From contig JARHVA010008417.1 of the NCBI GenBank assembly GCA_037957365.1, positions 429,825 to 493,824 of the forward strand: a stretch of DNA of 64,000 nucleotides. Direction: 5' to 3'. This document shows, piece after piece, positions 1 through 12,279 of the stretch. Position 1 is the stretch's first letter; the number at the start of each line of letters is the position of its first letter. Under the pieces are notes generated by a model that saw only the letters and a list, made by a program, of their open reading frames with translations, had not been told where the DNA came from and did not search any database. Made by a program: the position numbers and the translations under genes. The stretch comes from Torreya grandis. Lineage: Eukaryota; Streptophyta; Pinopsida; Cupressales; Taxaceae.

Positions 1-1968
1 CTGAAAGGTGGAGATTAAACTTGTATGAAAGCCACTCCAAAATTGGGAACTAGGATTATATGAAATCCACTATGAAATGATACCAACCACCTATAGATGG
101 AATAAGGCATGCAACTAATAAGAATACCTAGGTAATATACTAAACTTGAAAAGAAAATAAGGTAAATGTGTCATGCACATTGCACCTAATCACTAGTGTC
201 TATAACATAGATTCTGATCTGGAAGTTATACCAACTACCCAATCTAAAACTAGAAGTGAGAGCCATCATGCCACACATGATGCCACCTATATATATATAT
301 ATATATATATTTTATGAGAAAAAATGTGTTGAAAATACTGATTCTAAACTATACTGTAGTTGAAAAAACTATAACTAAACTTACATTTCTATGTATTTTT
401 AGAAAATATGGGTTTTTTGTTATTTGGATAGAAGTGCCAATAATAAGATACTTTACTATCTGATGCTATAGTCCAAGTATGGAAATCTTGTCCTTTGTTG
501 TTTTTTATAACTATTCTATGTTCATCACTATTTTCTTGGTTTGTTCTTCTTGGTTTGGGTTTTGGTTGCTATTTTGAGTGTTTTAAAAACTAATCTTTTG
601 GATGGTAGAAGGTTCTGATCTCTGTGATAAAACCCCTATTTGTTGCCCCCTCTTTTGAAGGTAGGAATGAAGGCCTTATAATGATTTATCTACAAAATAA
701 GAGCCTTGCATGTGTGTTATGCTATGAAATACATGATATATCAATGATAATTGAAAAAATATCTCAACATATATAATAGTTTGTATTAGAGACTGTTAGA
801 TCAAAAGGGGTATTCCTAAATAGATGTAATAATGTAATATCATGTGTAGTATACTGAATTGAAATTGGAAAATGTTAGTTGTTATTTGTCAGTTTTCAAA
901 GAGGGATAGAGCATGATGTCCATCATGGCATCTAAGAAATAAAGATAATGCATGATGTGGATCATGGCATTGCAAACAATTGAGAAGTAAAAAAAAAAGA
1001 AGCACACAAAAAAAGAAGTAAGAAACATATAAAAGTGGCCAAGGGGCCAAAAAAGTAAGGGAAATGGGCACATGTCACTCAAATTAGAAAATCAGGCATA
1101 CAAGGCATGTTTAAATGCCACATAAAGATACAATTTAAAATAAGCAAGGTTGGCATGAGGGACACAAGCATATAGGAGAGTACAAGTAAAAGACATTGGG
1201 AAATGTCTTAAGGCACACACAAGAGATAAAATAGGAACTGTGAAATGCAATCACATCTAGCTACACAAAGAAATAAAGGAAGGAATGTAAATGATGAAAA
1301 CATAATCACATCTAACTAATCAAAATAAGATGTAAAAATATGCAAAAAATGTAGTACAATACTTGGTATATGATAATAAATACACAAGTGCTATATACTA
1401 GTGAGTGTTGATAGAATAATCTATGTAAGCTAATAGTAATGTACATCAACATGATAACTAGAGTGTGTGGTGTAGGAATGACATAAATTGGATTGTGTAG
1501 TCATTTAGAATATGCATCCGATGGGTTGATATATCGATGTATGTCTCAAATTTAGAATTAGGATGCCCTCTCAATGGGTAGAGTGAAGCAATCAAGGATA
1601 TAGGTGTCACTACACACACTCATAGAAAATCAAGTGAAGCATGGTAATGTAGAGAAATCAACAAACAATAACATAGAACATAAAATTGTAAGTCTAACAT
1701 GGTATTAGAAATGTAAAGCATGGATGATGCATAGAATTTAAATGTTTTTGGTGTTTTCGATTTATTTGAATATTTTTGTGTTTTAATATTTTGTACTATT
1801 TTGTGTATTTTTGACCTTTTATGTTGTTTTTGATATTTTTGAAATAAGCTATGTATAATCAATCATAAAGAGACTATGTACAATAAATTGAAAAGAAGAT
1901 ATGTAAAAGTAAGTTCATAAATTATGTACAAGAAAGCTAGGAAATTATGTACAAGTAAGCTAAGAAAA
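1..1968 (-). repeat. 3' internal block of A1, inverted copy of 8283-10307
   Basis: This stretch is the reverse complement, with scattered mismatches and indels, of 8283-10307. Shared landmarks are the ATGGACATCATGCTCTATCC segment (near 905 and 9372), a purine-rich ATTGAGAGGGCAT segment (near 1570; ATTGAGGGGGCAT near 8683), several TGTACATAG-type repeats near 1870-1960 (8310-8410), and an AT-rich SSR. It has no long open frame; the short ORFs here are low-complexity AT translations. It sits between the coding remnant and the expected 3' LTR, as a long 3' non-coding region would. Confidence 0.7.
288..310. repeat. (AT)n microsatellite
   Basis: An uninterrupted run of about 11 TA units inside the A1 3' block. 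A shorter run lies at the matching place in A2 (near 10008-10021), so the SSR was ancestral to both copies and changed length since. Confidence 0.9.
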
Positions 1969-2899
1969 TGATACTAACTGATGAGTCTTGGAAGAGACTC
2001 CCTATAATGGTATCTTATATCCAACAAAGGAATCATACATGATTATGAAGCATGAGAGAATGGATAAAAATATGACTCTGAATATTTGGATTCATTGTCA
2101 GTATCTTAGAAATCATAATAACCTTTATTGTTCCACTCATCATTATCATCTTGATTTTGAAGCAATAGAATGCTAGTGTTGACTTTTATTGTATTTGGAT
2201 CTTTTCCTTTGATAAATTGTGTCTATGAATGATTTAACTTAGGATGTTAAATAAATCCCAAACCTTGGTGACAAACATTATCAACTATTAGAATATGAGT
2301 AGTAATGCCTTGAGCATGCTTACGCAACCCTTGACCTTATCAAATTATTATAGATATTTTTGATCAAACCCATACTTCTTTGAAATTTGAGACTCATTTT
2401 GGAGAGGTAGATTTACATATTTTTTTTGATTTACCTATGCTTGTGGTACTATTTATTTCTCTAATTTTACTTTTTGGTCTTTTTATTGTTCTAAGTTATG
2501 CTTTGGTAATCGTTTTTATACTATTTTTGAATTTCACCCTTTATGAATGTGTTCCTATGTCAATGTGGATTGCTTGACTGATTTACCTTGTATAGGGTCC
2601 TCATTATCAATTATATATTGTATATGTTTTTCAATGCCAAACATGAATCTGTGTTATGCCCATACATTTTATGATATACACAATAATATCTGAATCCTCT
2701 CACTAGATGTAGAGGAGTAGTTTGATCAACTTAGATTTAATCATTTCCCTTAGTACCTCATTTGAACTCTTATTTTATCTTTTAATGCTTTTTGAATCAC
2801 TAGTTGTAGAGTTACTTTGTTTTGATTTCTTGTTTTGATATGTAACATTGCTTGCAACTAATTGACTAGGTGAAGGTGCATATACATGATTGGCACTAG
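1969..2899 (-). other. Degraded A1 internal region, no clear gene
   Basis: On the minus strand there is a short acidic, Asn/Tyr-rich stretch near 2000-2160 (DDNDEWNNKGYY-like) that could be the end of a Gag or post-protease spacer. Otherwise only broken frames are seen. The plus-strand ORF 2380-2577 is hydrophobic and T-rich and is taken as chance translation. Confidence 0.35.
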
Positions 2900-3452
2900 G
2901 GTGCCTTTGAGGCTTTTGTATTATAATTTAATTTTCCAATGTTGTAATATTTTCATGTAATAGATGATTTTGTGTTTGTAAATCTAAAATTAACTTGCTC
3001 ATACTGGTGATTTAATCTCTTAGAGTTTGACAAGTGAAAACCCTAGTTGCTTCTGATTGAACATGTAAGCACATATATTGAAGAGGATTTGAAGAAGCTA
3101 TAGGATAAATGTATACATTAAGAATAATAGTATAGGATACCTCACATTTTGGAGGGGTGATAACATGTACCACATGATATACTATAGGCATAGAGTTGGC
3201 ATTAGGTACAGGATAAAATCTAGATGAACCAAGTTTGAATGGAGGAGGGATAGATATAACTGTTAGTGTTTTCTTGTGTCTAATACTGATAGGGAGATAC
3301 TCAAAAGTAACCAAAGATTTAGATACATCTAAATAGAAACCATGTATATGGAATGCAATGCATGTAATTAGAGTTATAAGTTTTATAGAAATGTGATTAT
3401 AAAGAATATTCCACATGAGAGATAACAAACAAGGGATAAAGAGCATGGACAT
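2900..3452 (-). pseudogene. gag: gag-like remnant of A1
   Basis: A 146-codon open frame (3452 to 3012) continues in the same frame after a single stop. The second part is hydrophilic with a heptad-like pattern (LILDLQTQNHLLHENITTLE), resembling the coiled-coil stretch of plant Ty3 Gag proteins, followed by Gln/Pro/Ser-rich sequence. It lies about 200 bp after A1's 5' LTR, the expected place for gag. No zinc knuckle or clear capsid motif is recognised. The call depends on position plus the coiled-coil character and could be wrong. The stretch between here and the LTR end at 3663 is an A/T-rich leader. Confidence 0.4.
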
Positions 3453-3620
3453 AGTAAATTCAACTAGGGTTTGAAAGAAATTATTTTAAATTGCTATGGT
3501 GAATTTTAAAAATTAAGTGTGAAATTCTGATTTAAACATGTAGGAAAAATCAGAAAAAATAATAGAAAATATGAGATGGACTTTTCCCTAGGGGTTTTAG
3601 GGTTTTTGTGTGCAAATGAA

Positions 3621-3637
3621 GTAAGTCAAGTTCACCA
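3621..3637 (+). promoter_or_regulatory. Possible primer-binding site of A1 (tRNA-3'-end-like, read on plus strand)
   Basis: The plus strand reads GTAAGTCAAGTTCACCA, like a tRNA 3' end with CCA. On the element strand this is TTGGTGAACTTGAC, about 25 nt inside the LTR end at 3663. Element S1 has a similar site (TGGTGAACCCAATGTG) only 3 nt from its LTR. The spacer here is longer than usual, so confidence is low. Confidence 0.35.
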
Positions 3638-3662
3638 AATGATTTATATATTTTAAGAATAA

Positions 3663-4767
3663 TGGATTTGTTTTCCTATTTTAGTTAAGGGTTTGGATTA
3701 ATAAATCATTAAATAATATTAAAATAATTATAGTCCTTATTTGTATAATTTATGTGTCTTTTTGACATTTCTAAAAATAGCAATAAATCAAGAGAAATAT
3801 AACTTAGTTTAAAATAGGCTAAAATGGATGTTACAGGGTCTAAAATTGGTTTTGCAAGATTGAGATAGCGTCTTAAATAAGATTTTAGCTTTCATTTGAT
3901 AAAAGGATAGGACCATCAAAAATATGACACTTTAGGGTCTGACGCTATTGTCCTCTTCCACTGCTATTGTCTAAACTATTTTTTTAGACCTGAGTTTTTT
4001 GGGTTCTTTGTGTTGTTAATGTGTGAGCCTACTTATGAAATATCAAGTGCTGAATGTTGATGGAGCTTGCTATAAAAATATTTTAATCTTCAAACCCTAA
4101 CCCTCCATCATACTAGATAAACAGGATTTGAATCACTTAAAAAGGTGGGGGTTAGTGTGTGTAAGATGCACTAAACATGTTATCCACACCCCTTGTGTGG
4201 CCATGCTACCTACATACCAATACTTTGAAGAGGGATCAAGCCATATGTAATTCTGCCACCTAATGTGCTTTGTGTAATAATGTGATATAGATACAAAAAT
4301 TCCAAATTAAGAGTGCTCTAGGTGGTTAGGGACTAGTGTGGGGGTTTGAATATGTTTGTAGATGTGTTAGGTGACTGTATGTAGAGAATAGGGAAGTTTG
4401 CCTTAGTAGTTTTCTTGTATTATTACTTGCTTTGTAAGATTTATCACATCCCTTTATAAATGAAATTTGAATGGGATTTTATAGGGAATAATTTATCATG
4501 GGTTAGATGTATTCACTCTAGGTTGATGTAATGAAGGATAGGAATCAGATGAAATTAACCATTTGGGTTCAAAGTGTGATTGGATAGGAGCATTAAAAAT
4601 GAAACACCCTAGGTTTTAATGATGTGGTCTAGGTATGATGCTCCTATCCTACAAGATCAACACTTGGGGGGATAGGATTGTCCTAGGAAATCAAGTTTGG
4701 CTAAGCTAAAATCAAGGTTTAGAAGTCTATAGATGATCGGTAATGAGAAAAAAGGTGTCTAGAAGGG
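3663..4767 (-). repeat. 5' LTR of A1, distal part
   Basis: Inverted counterpart of the LTRs at 4768-5941 and 10995-12145. It lacks the first ~90 bp of the LTR, which are found at 12146-12235 on the other side of A2. It ends at 3663 in CA (plus strand TG). Landmarks shared with the other copies include the CACACCCCTTGTGTGG segment near 4186 and the run ending near 3740-3830. A TATA-like CCTATAAAATCCC lies near 4470-4484 on the minus strand. Confidence 0.85.
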
Positions 4768-5941
4768 TGTAGTCATATAAATTGTTTAAATTGGTAGTTT
4801 GAGTGTGGTTTGCGATATCCTAGCCATAGATCCTCTTTGCATGCTCTTATGACCCTCTTAGGTACTTTTTTTCTTATTCATAGTCATCCATAGATTTCTA
4901 AATGATCATTCTAGCTCATCTAAGCTCTATTTCCTACGTAAATTCTATCCCCATAGGTCTTGAGCATATAGGACAGGATCACCATACCTAGACTATAGCG
5001 TCATACCCTAGGGTGCCCCATTTTTATCACTCTTGTCCAATTGCATTTTGAGCCTAAATGACCATTTTCATCTAATTCCTATCCTTCATCATGTTGGCCT
5101 AACATGAATACATATAATCCATGATCAATGGTTCCCTATAAAATTCCATTCAAAGGTAATTTACAAAGGGAGGTGAAAAATCTTAAAATGAAAGCAAGAA
5201 TACAAGTAAACTACTAAGGAAAATTTTTGTATTCTTTGCATACATTCACCCAACACAGTTGAAAACACATTCAAACTCTCATACCAGTCACTAGCCACCT
5301 CAATCACTCTCAATTTGGTATTTTTGCATCTGCATAACACTATTACACAAAGCACATTTAGGTGGGAGAACTACATATAGCTTGATCTCTCTTTGGAGTA
5401 TTGGTATGTAGGCAGTGTGTCCACATAAGGGGTGTGGATCACACGTTCAGTGCATCTGACACACATTATCCCCTTTTTCTCAAGTCTTATTCAAGCACAA
5501 TTATGTTCTAGAGTTTCAAATAATAAATTATCTCTATAAGGAGCTCTGTCGACATTCAACACTTAAGATTGTATAGGTATATTTGACATCAAACAAAACC
5601 CCAAAAAATTAGATCTCTATGACAAGTGTAGACAATAGAGGTAGGATTAGACTATAGGGATAGACCTCAAAGTATCTTATTTTTGGTGTTCCTATCCTTT
5701 CATTAAATGAAATCTAGATTCTAATTTGTGATACTATCCCAGTCTTACATAGCTAGTTTCAGCCTCTGTCTCAGTCCAATTTTAAGCTAAGTTGTATATC
5801 TCCTTATTTATTGTTATTTTTAGAAAAGTTTAAAAGACATGATAAGTTATACAAATCAGTACTGTAATTATTTTAATATTATTTATTGATTTATTATTCT
5901 AGACCCTTAGCTTAAATTAGGAATAAGACTCTAATATTCCA
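4768..5941 (+). repeat. 5' LTR of A2
   Basis: About 1174 bp, TGTAGTCAT... to ...ATTCCA. It aligns through its length with 10995-12145 (same strand) and with A1's LTR (opposite strand). It contains the putative TATA box at 5137-5143. Confidence 0.85.
5137..5143 (+). promoter_or_regulatory. Putative LTR TATA box of A2 (5' LTR)
   Basis: CCTATAAAATTCC lies about 370 bp into the LTR and is conserved as CTATAAAAGTCC in the 3' LTR (11330-11337) and as CCTATAAAATCCC in A1. Conservation at one place in three LTR copies suggests the U3 promoter. Confidence 0.55.
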
Positions 5942-5979
5942 AAAAATTATTAAATAAGGAATTCATACTTGTTCCTATC

Positions 5980-8280
5980 ATGTACATGAATGATGAAGTT
6001 TACCATATGTTAATGCAAAGTTTCATTATGTTATTTTCATTCTTACTTTTTATATTATGGGATGATATTATCACATTTATTGATAAACATGTTAAGATAC
6101 CTCTTGCATCACCTCCTTTGGATCCTTTATCCCATGCCAAATCATGTTTCATGGTCTATTTTACTCTTCCCTAGGTCACTACCCATCGCCAAAGATCCCA
6201 ATTGACACCCTTTATCCCTCCACCACCTCAACCTATCAATTATCTATGCTCTCCTCCCATAGTTACTACTATTCCTATCAGGCTAGTAGATAATGCAGTT
6301 AGAGATGTTACTCGACATACCACCATACCTCCCCTACCTAGTTAGGAACCCCACAACCCTCTTATTCCTTCCATTCCTAGGCCCAACCCACCTATATAGG
6401 CAGATCCACATAGGGTATATGATATTTTTAATTAGTTGAGAAACACACTAGCTAATAGTTCTATGTTATAACTACTCTAAAAGAAAATGTGTTTAAGGAC
6501 ATTCTTTATCAGGCACTCACTTAGACTTCCATGCCTATCAATTTAAAGCCTTATTATTTTTCATTAGTGGTAAACACATTAAAAACTATAGCACATGCTA
6601 TTTATTTTGATCATGAGGACATGTCATGTCAAATAGTTATTGATCAAAATTTACCATTGTTCATACAAGTTCAAGTCAAAACCAACATAGTTAAGAGAGT
6701 TCTAGTTGATAGTGGTTCTAAAATTAATATATGTAATATTATATTCTTACATACCATGGGCATATAAATAACATCCATAAAAAATTCATATAAGAACATT
6801 AGAGGTTTTGATGATATACCATGACAGATATTAGGCACCATTACTTTGGATATCATGGTAAGTCCCAAAAACCTTTCTACACAATTTTAGGTCATGCTAG
6901 CTCCTCTTAATTATAATATTTTACTTAGATGACCTTGGATACATGCTATGGGGGTAGTTTCTTTTACTCTTCATCTATGTGTTAATTTTATCCATGAAGG
7001 ATACCTATACACATGCCCAACATATAACTAGCCATTCAGATATTATATAATTATAGAGTCATCTTTAGCTATTTCACCAAATGGGATACCTCATATCAAA
7101 TTTCAGTCACCACCTCATCACATTTTTATTAACCAAATACATACATATGAGGTGGGAGAGACTAGCACATGTCACATTCCACTTAGAGTTGTTTCCTCAA
7201 TTTTGGATAATCGGCTAGTTATAACAACTTCAACTATTCCAGCTACTCCATCAATCATAGTTACTACACCTATTACAATTACATAATCACTAAAAACAAT
7301 TCTAGTAGTTCCAGTTGATTCTATAGATACAACTCCTTAAATAGTTATAATTACCCCATCAGCTATAGATACTCTCATAACACCACTGACTTTTACTACT
7401 ATAGTTGATGAGACTCACATATCATAGTTACTACTTGTGATAAATTGTAAGTTACCATATGTACATGATTTTAATATAGATTCCCAGGCTACTTTAGATG
7501 ATGATATGACACCCACACTCATAGATGACTATTTGTGTGGATTGAGATTTACACCATTGGCTCAAGAGAGTACTGAGATGACTCTAGAGCCCTCATTACA
7601 CATCTTACATCACTCTTAACATCTCACACTACACTCTCAAGATATACCCCACATTCATGGCCACAAATAAATTACTTGGCATATACATTTCACATGGTTA
7701 CCTCTATGGATATAGAACCATTCATTCAAATTTAGGCAAGTAACACATAACATCAATCAAAGATTATGCTATAGATATTACTTGATCATGGATTAATCAC
7801 ACTACCTATAATATGACATAGATCTACTAGTAGGTTATCACAATAAGATGATTGTCCATTTTGTCTTTTTCAAAAAATCATAAGCCATGATATAAACTTG
7901 TGTACAACTTTACAATAGAGATTAGATAAAATAGAGGTTTAGGGTATTATTTAGATTACATCACCACTAGTACTGGCTCTACCAATTAAATTAAAACCAT
8001 CTAACATTAGAGCTAAACATCCCAAAGGAGACTCAACATATTCACCACCATAACAACCTTTAGTTTCCCTTTGATAGAATGACATTACGAGTGATAGATA
8101 TCCTACTATACAAAACACCATGGATCCTATTGACACCTGAGGAGATACCCATCATGTATATAAAATATGAGGCATATGATGATACTTATGATGATCTTGA
8201 GGTATTTAATGATGGTCGTGATCCCTTCCTCCATCTATGTCCCTAGTGGGATCCATACTTGAACCCTTTACCCCCTCTAG
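5980..8280 (+). pseudogene. pro: Decayed protease region (gag end / pro) of A2
   Basis: The recognisable part is a retropepsin-type aspartic protease at about 6531-7020. The catalytic triad is in the frame VLVDSGSKINI (Asp codon 6708-6710), the family's D-S/T-G. Further on the frame gives the conserved YNILL..PWIHAMGVV segment (6909-6955), where the family Arg is a stop (CGA to TGA). Before it (5980-6530) is Pro/Thr-rich coding-like sequence that may be the end of Gag. After it is a Thr/Ile-rich stretch and an acidic piece (about 7437-7600; DDDMTPTLIDDYLCGLRFTP) resembling the post-protease spacer of S1. Several stops make it non-functional. No RT follows: the 3' block begins at 8283. Confidence 0.8.
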
Positions 8281-8282
8281 CC

Positions 8283-10307
8283 TAGTCTTCTACATCATTT
8301 ATGTACATATTTCTTTATTTCATATACTTGTACATAGCTTCTTTTAACTTGATTGTACATAGTTTCCTTTTACCTTCTTGTACATAGCTTCTTTTCAATT
8401 TCTTCTACATAGTCTCCTTAAGATTGATTATACATAGCTTATTTCACAAATACCAAAAATAATACAAAATTTCAAAATATAAAAACATTCAAATCATTCA
8501 AAACACCAAAAATATTTCAAATATATGCATCATCCATGTTTTACATTTATACTACCATGTTAAACTTATATTTTACTACTCTATGCTATTGTTTATCTAT
8601 TTATCTATATGACCATGCTTCATTTGATCTTATTTGAGTATGTGTAGTGACACCCAGATCCTTTATTGCTTTACTCTACACATTGAGGGGGCATTCTACT
8701 TCTATATTCGATACATACATTAATATATCTACCCACTAGGGGCATCTTCTACATGACTACACCATCCAGGTTATGTCATTCCTACACCACACACTCTAGT
8801 TATCATGTTGATGTACATTACTTATTAGCTTACTTAAATTACTCTATCGACACTCACTAGTATATAACACTTGTGTATTTCTTAGGATATACCTAGTCTA
8901 TTACTACAATTTTTTCACACTTTCACTTCTTGTTTTGATTATTTAGATGCGATTGTATTTTTAGAATATTAAATGCTTTCCTTCTTTTCTTTGTGTAGCT
9001 AGATGTGATTACATTTCTTAGTTCCTATTTTATCTCTTGTGTGTGCCTTAGGACATTTACCAATTTCCTTTGCTTCTATCCTTGTGTGTACCTTAGGATA
9101 TTTTTCAATGTCCTTTACTTTTACTATTATATGTGTTTTGGCCCTCATGCAAACCTTGTTTGTTTTCAATTATACATGTATGTAGTATTTGAACATGCCT
9201 TATATCTTTATTTCTAGTTTGAGTGACATGTGATGATGTCACTTTTTTTCTTGGCCCCTTGGCCACTCTTGTATGCTTCTTGCTTCTTACCTTATGTGCT
9301 TGTTGCTTATTTTATTCTCACTATTTGCAATACTATGATCTACATCATGCATTTTATTTATTTTTTAGATGCCATGATGGACATCATGCTCTATCCCTAA
9401 TTGATAACTAACAACTAATAAATAATATATAACAACTAACAACTAACATTTCTATATTCAATTTAATATATTATACATAGTATTACATTATTACATCTAT
9501 CTAGGCATACCCCTATTGATCTAATAGTCTCTACAATAAACTATGTTATATCTTGAGACATTTTTTCCATTATCATTGCTATATGATATATTTCATAGCA
9601 TAACACACTTATAAGGCTATTTATTTTGAGGTTAGTCATGACAAGGTCTTCATTCCTACCCTCAAAAGAGGGGACAATAAACAAGGGGTTTGTCATAGAG
9701 ATCAGAGCCTCTATCGATCAAAAAATTAGTTTCATAACACTCAGAACAATAACCAAAATCTAAACTAGATAAAACCAACCATGAAAATAGTGACAAACAT
9801 AGAACAATCATTAGAAATAGTAAGGGACAAGAGTGTTAGACTTGGCCTACAATGCCAAACACTAAGGTGTCCTATTTTTGGTGCTCTTGTCTAACAACAA
9901 AAAATCTAGATTTTTTAAAAATAGGTAGAAAGGTAAGTTCAGTTATATTCTATCAGTAATAGTATAGTTTAGAATTAGTTGTTTCAATACAGTTTTTCTC
10001 AGAGGATATATATATATATATGGGGTATCATGAAAAACATGATGGATCTTGTATCTAATTTTAGATAGGGCAGTTGGTATAACTTCTAGATCAAAATCCA
10101 TGTTATAGATACCAGTGATTGGGGGAAATGTGCATAACACATTGGCTTTCTTTTATTTTTGAGTTTAGTATATTACCTAGGTATTCTAAGTAGTTACATG
10201 CATTATTCCATCTATAGGTGGTTGGTGTCATTCCTAAGTGGCTTCCACATAAGCCTAGTTCCTAGTTTTGGATTGGATTTCATATAAGCTTAATCTCCTC
10301 CTTTTAG
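8283..10307 (+). repeat. 3' internal block of A2, inverted copy of 1-1968
   Basis: Non-coding block between the protease region and the 3' end of A2. It begins with four TGTACATAG-type repeats (8310-8410). It contains ACATTGAGGGGGCATTC (about 8680), which resembles a polypurine tract, so part of it could alternatively be an old solo LTR. Because the same block follows the gag-like part of A1, I favour a family-specific long 3' region. No gene-like frame is seen. Confidence 0.65.
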
Positions 10308-10994
10308 AGTGGTCAAGATTGGCCTAGTTTCTAGTATACATTTGGATACCCATGACACATTATTTATCAAAGCATTCATGGGATTCAAGATCCATCTCAT
10401 ATGACACACATTCATAATGGTATTAGTTCATAGCTTCACTTAGTGGTTCAATGATGGAGCCAAAGGACTAGTTAGCCTTTGTATTCTTGAGCCACCTACT
10501 CAGAGGGATTTAGAAAATAGTCCAAACATTGATTAATACATGAATGACAACATAGATTCACTTAGTGGGTGATGATGGAGCCAAAGGGCCAAGATTTTCA
10601 TTCTTTAGCCGTTCTCAAAGAATTGATCACTCATCTCCATTCACAATATCACTCTTGGTTTAACACATACCCAACACCCTCAACACCACTCAACATCACA
10701 ATAGGTTTTGTATTGGTTCATGTACCCAATAAAGTGTATTCATCCCTTTCTCTTAATCTCTCTTTTAACCAAATTTTGCATGTTCTTATTTTAGACATAG
10801 CGTGTCTAGTAAGAACTGATCTAAACTTTATCTTCTCTTGTAGATTTACACTTCATAATATGCTCTCTATATGCATACTTTGCATCACATATCTTCATGG
10901 GATTCAACCTTACAAGTAAGTTTAGGTACACTTTCTATTTTTCCTTTATCCTAATATTTCACTTTAGTGCATCACTAGAATAAAGGGGGGTAAA
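10308..10994 (+). other. 3' end of A2 internal region, two short direct repeats and PPT
   Basis: A segment reading (CACTTAGTGG)..GATGATGGAGCCAAAGG occurs twice, near 10438 and 10560, about 120 bp apart. A 116-codon frame (10569-10919) has no recognisable domain. The stretch ends in AAAGGGGGGTAAA (10982-10994), the polypurine tract that would prime plus-strand synthesis immediately before the 3' LTR. Confidence 0.6.
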
Positions 10995-12145
10995 TGTAGT
11001 CATATAAAATGTTCAAATTGGTAGTTTGAGTATGGTTTGTGATATCCTAGCCATATCTCCTTTTGCTTATTTCTAGTCATCCATAGTCTTTCAAATGATC
11101 ATTATAGCTCAGCTAGGCTCTATTTCTTAGGCCAATTCTATCCCCTTAGGTCTCGATACTAAAGGATAGGAGTGCCATTCCTAGACTATAGTGCTAGACC
11201 CTAGGGTGTCCCATTTTTGGTGCTCCTATCAAATTGCATTTTGATCCCAAATGACCATTTTCATTTGATTCATATCCTTCATCATGTTGGCATAACATGG
11301 ATACATCTAACCCATGATTAATAGTTCCCTATAAAAGTCCATTCAAAGGTTATTTACAAAGGGAGGTGAAAATATTACAAAGCAAGCAAGAATACAAGCA
11401 AAATACTAAGTAAAATTTCCCTATTCTCTACATATAGTCACCCAACATAGTTGTAAACACATTCAAACTCTCATACCAGTCCCTAGCCACCTCAAGCACT
11501 CTTAATTTATCATTTTTGAATCTACATAACACTATTTCACAAAGCACATTTAGGTAGGAGAACTACATATGGCTTGATACCTCTTCAACATATTGGTATG
11601 TAGGTAGTGTGCCCACACAAGGGGTGTGGATCATACATTTAGTATATCTTACACACACTAACCCCCCTCTTTCTCAAGTTTTATTCAAGAAAAATGAAGG
11701 TATATGGTTTTTAAGATTAAATAATCTCTATAAGGAGATCCATCAACATTCAACACTTAATATTTCATAGGTAGACTCATACAAGGACAATAAATAAAAC
11801 CCAGAAAACATAGATCTTTGTGACTAGTTTGGACAATATCGGCAAGAGTGGACTATAACATTAAACCTTGAGGTGTCTTGTTTTTTACACTCCTATCCTT
11901 TCATCAAATGAGATCCAAATTCTGATTTATGACACTATTCCATTATTTTATATCTAGTGTTAGCCTTTGTCTTAGCTATCTCAGTCTAGTTTTAAGTTGA
12001 GTTATATTTCTCCTTATTTATTGCTATTTTTAGAAAGGTTTAAAAGACATAATAAACTATACAAATCAATACTTTAATTATTTTAATATTATTTACTAAT
12101 TTATTATTATATAAGCTTATTTTAAATTACGAATAATACTATGGA
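10995..12145 (+). repeat. 3' LTR of A2
   Basis: Direct repeat of 4768-5941, starting TGTAGTCATATAAAATG right after the purine tract and ending near 12145 (ATGGA, a decayed CA end). It contains a TATA-like box at 11330-11337. Confidence 0.85.
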
Positions 12146-12235
12146 TAGGGTCACAAGAGCATGAAAAAAGGAGCTATGGATAGGGTGTCACAAGTCACAC
12201 TCAAACTACCAATTTGGACATTTTATATGACTACA
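12146..12235 (-). repeat. Displaced first 90 bp of the A1 5' LTR
   Basis: On the minus strand this reads TGTAGTCATATAAAATGTCC and continues like the first ~90 bp of the A2 LTRs. It is exactly the part missing from A1's LTR at 4767. The first five bases are the presumed target duplication. Confidence 0.85.
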
Positions 12236-12279
12236 ACTTTCTTAACATTGATATATTTGACAAAATGTTTGAATAAGGT

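Larger units (their letters stand above)
4768..12145 (+). mobile_element. Element A2, Ty3/gypsy LTR retrotransposon (forward), inserted in A1's LTR
   Basis: Both LTRs are present (4768-5941 and 10995-12145), starting TGTAGTCATATAAA. A purine tract directly precedes the 3' LTR. The flanks rejoin into a continuous A1 LTR when A2 is removed, and the flanking pentamers are AAGGG (4763-4767) and TAGGG (12146-12150), a decayed 5-bp target duplication. The internal region holds an aspartic protease but no recognisable reverse transcriptase, RNase H or integrase, so A2 looks non-autonomous or deleted. LTR identity was not measured; many mismatches are visible, so the insertion is old. Confidence 0.85.
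1..12235 (-). mobile_element. Element A1, Ty3/gypsy-type LTR retrotransposon, reverse, split and truncated
   Basis: Reading right to left, the 5' LTR begins at 12235 (TGTAGTCATAT on the minus strand). It is interrupted by element A2 and resumes at 4767 down to 3663. The internal region follows (3662 down to 1) and leaves the window at its left edge, so the 3' LTR is not seen. The internal part has a gag-like remnant (about 2900-3452) and a 2-kb block (1-1968) that matches A2's 8283-10307 in opposite orientation. No pol domain is visible in A1. Assignment to A2's family rests on the shared LTR and the shared 3' internal block. All is inference from repeat layout read by eye. Confidence 0.75.

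Noticed and set aside
10569..10919. 116-codon plus-strand frame in A2
   Set aside because: No recognisable domain, lies in a non-coding 3' region next to the purine tract, and is interrupted by low-complexity sequence.
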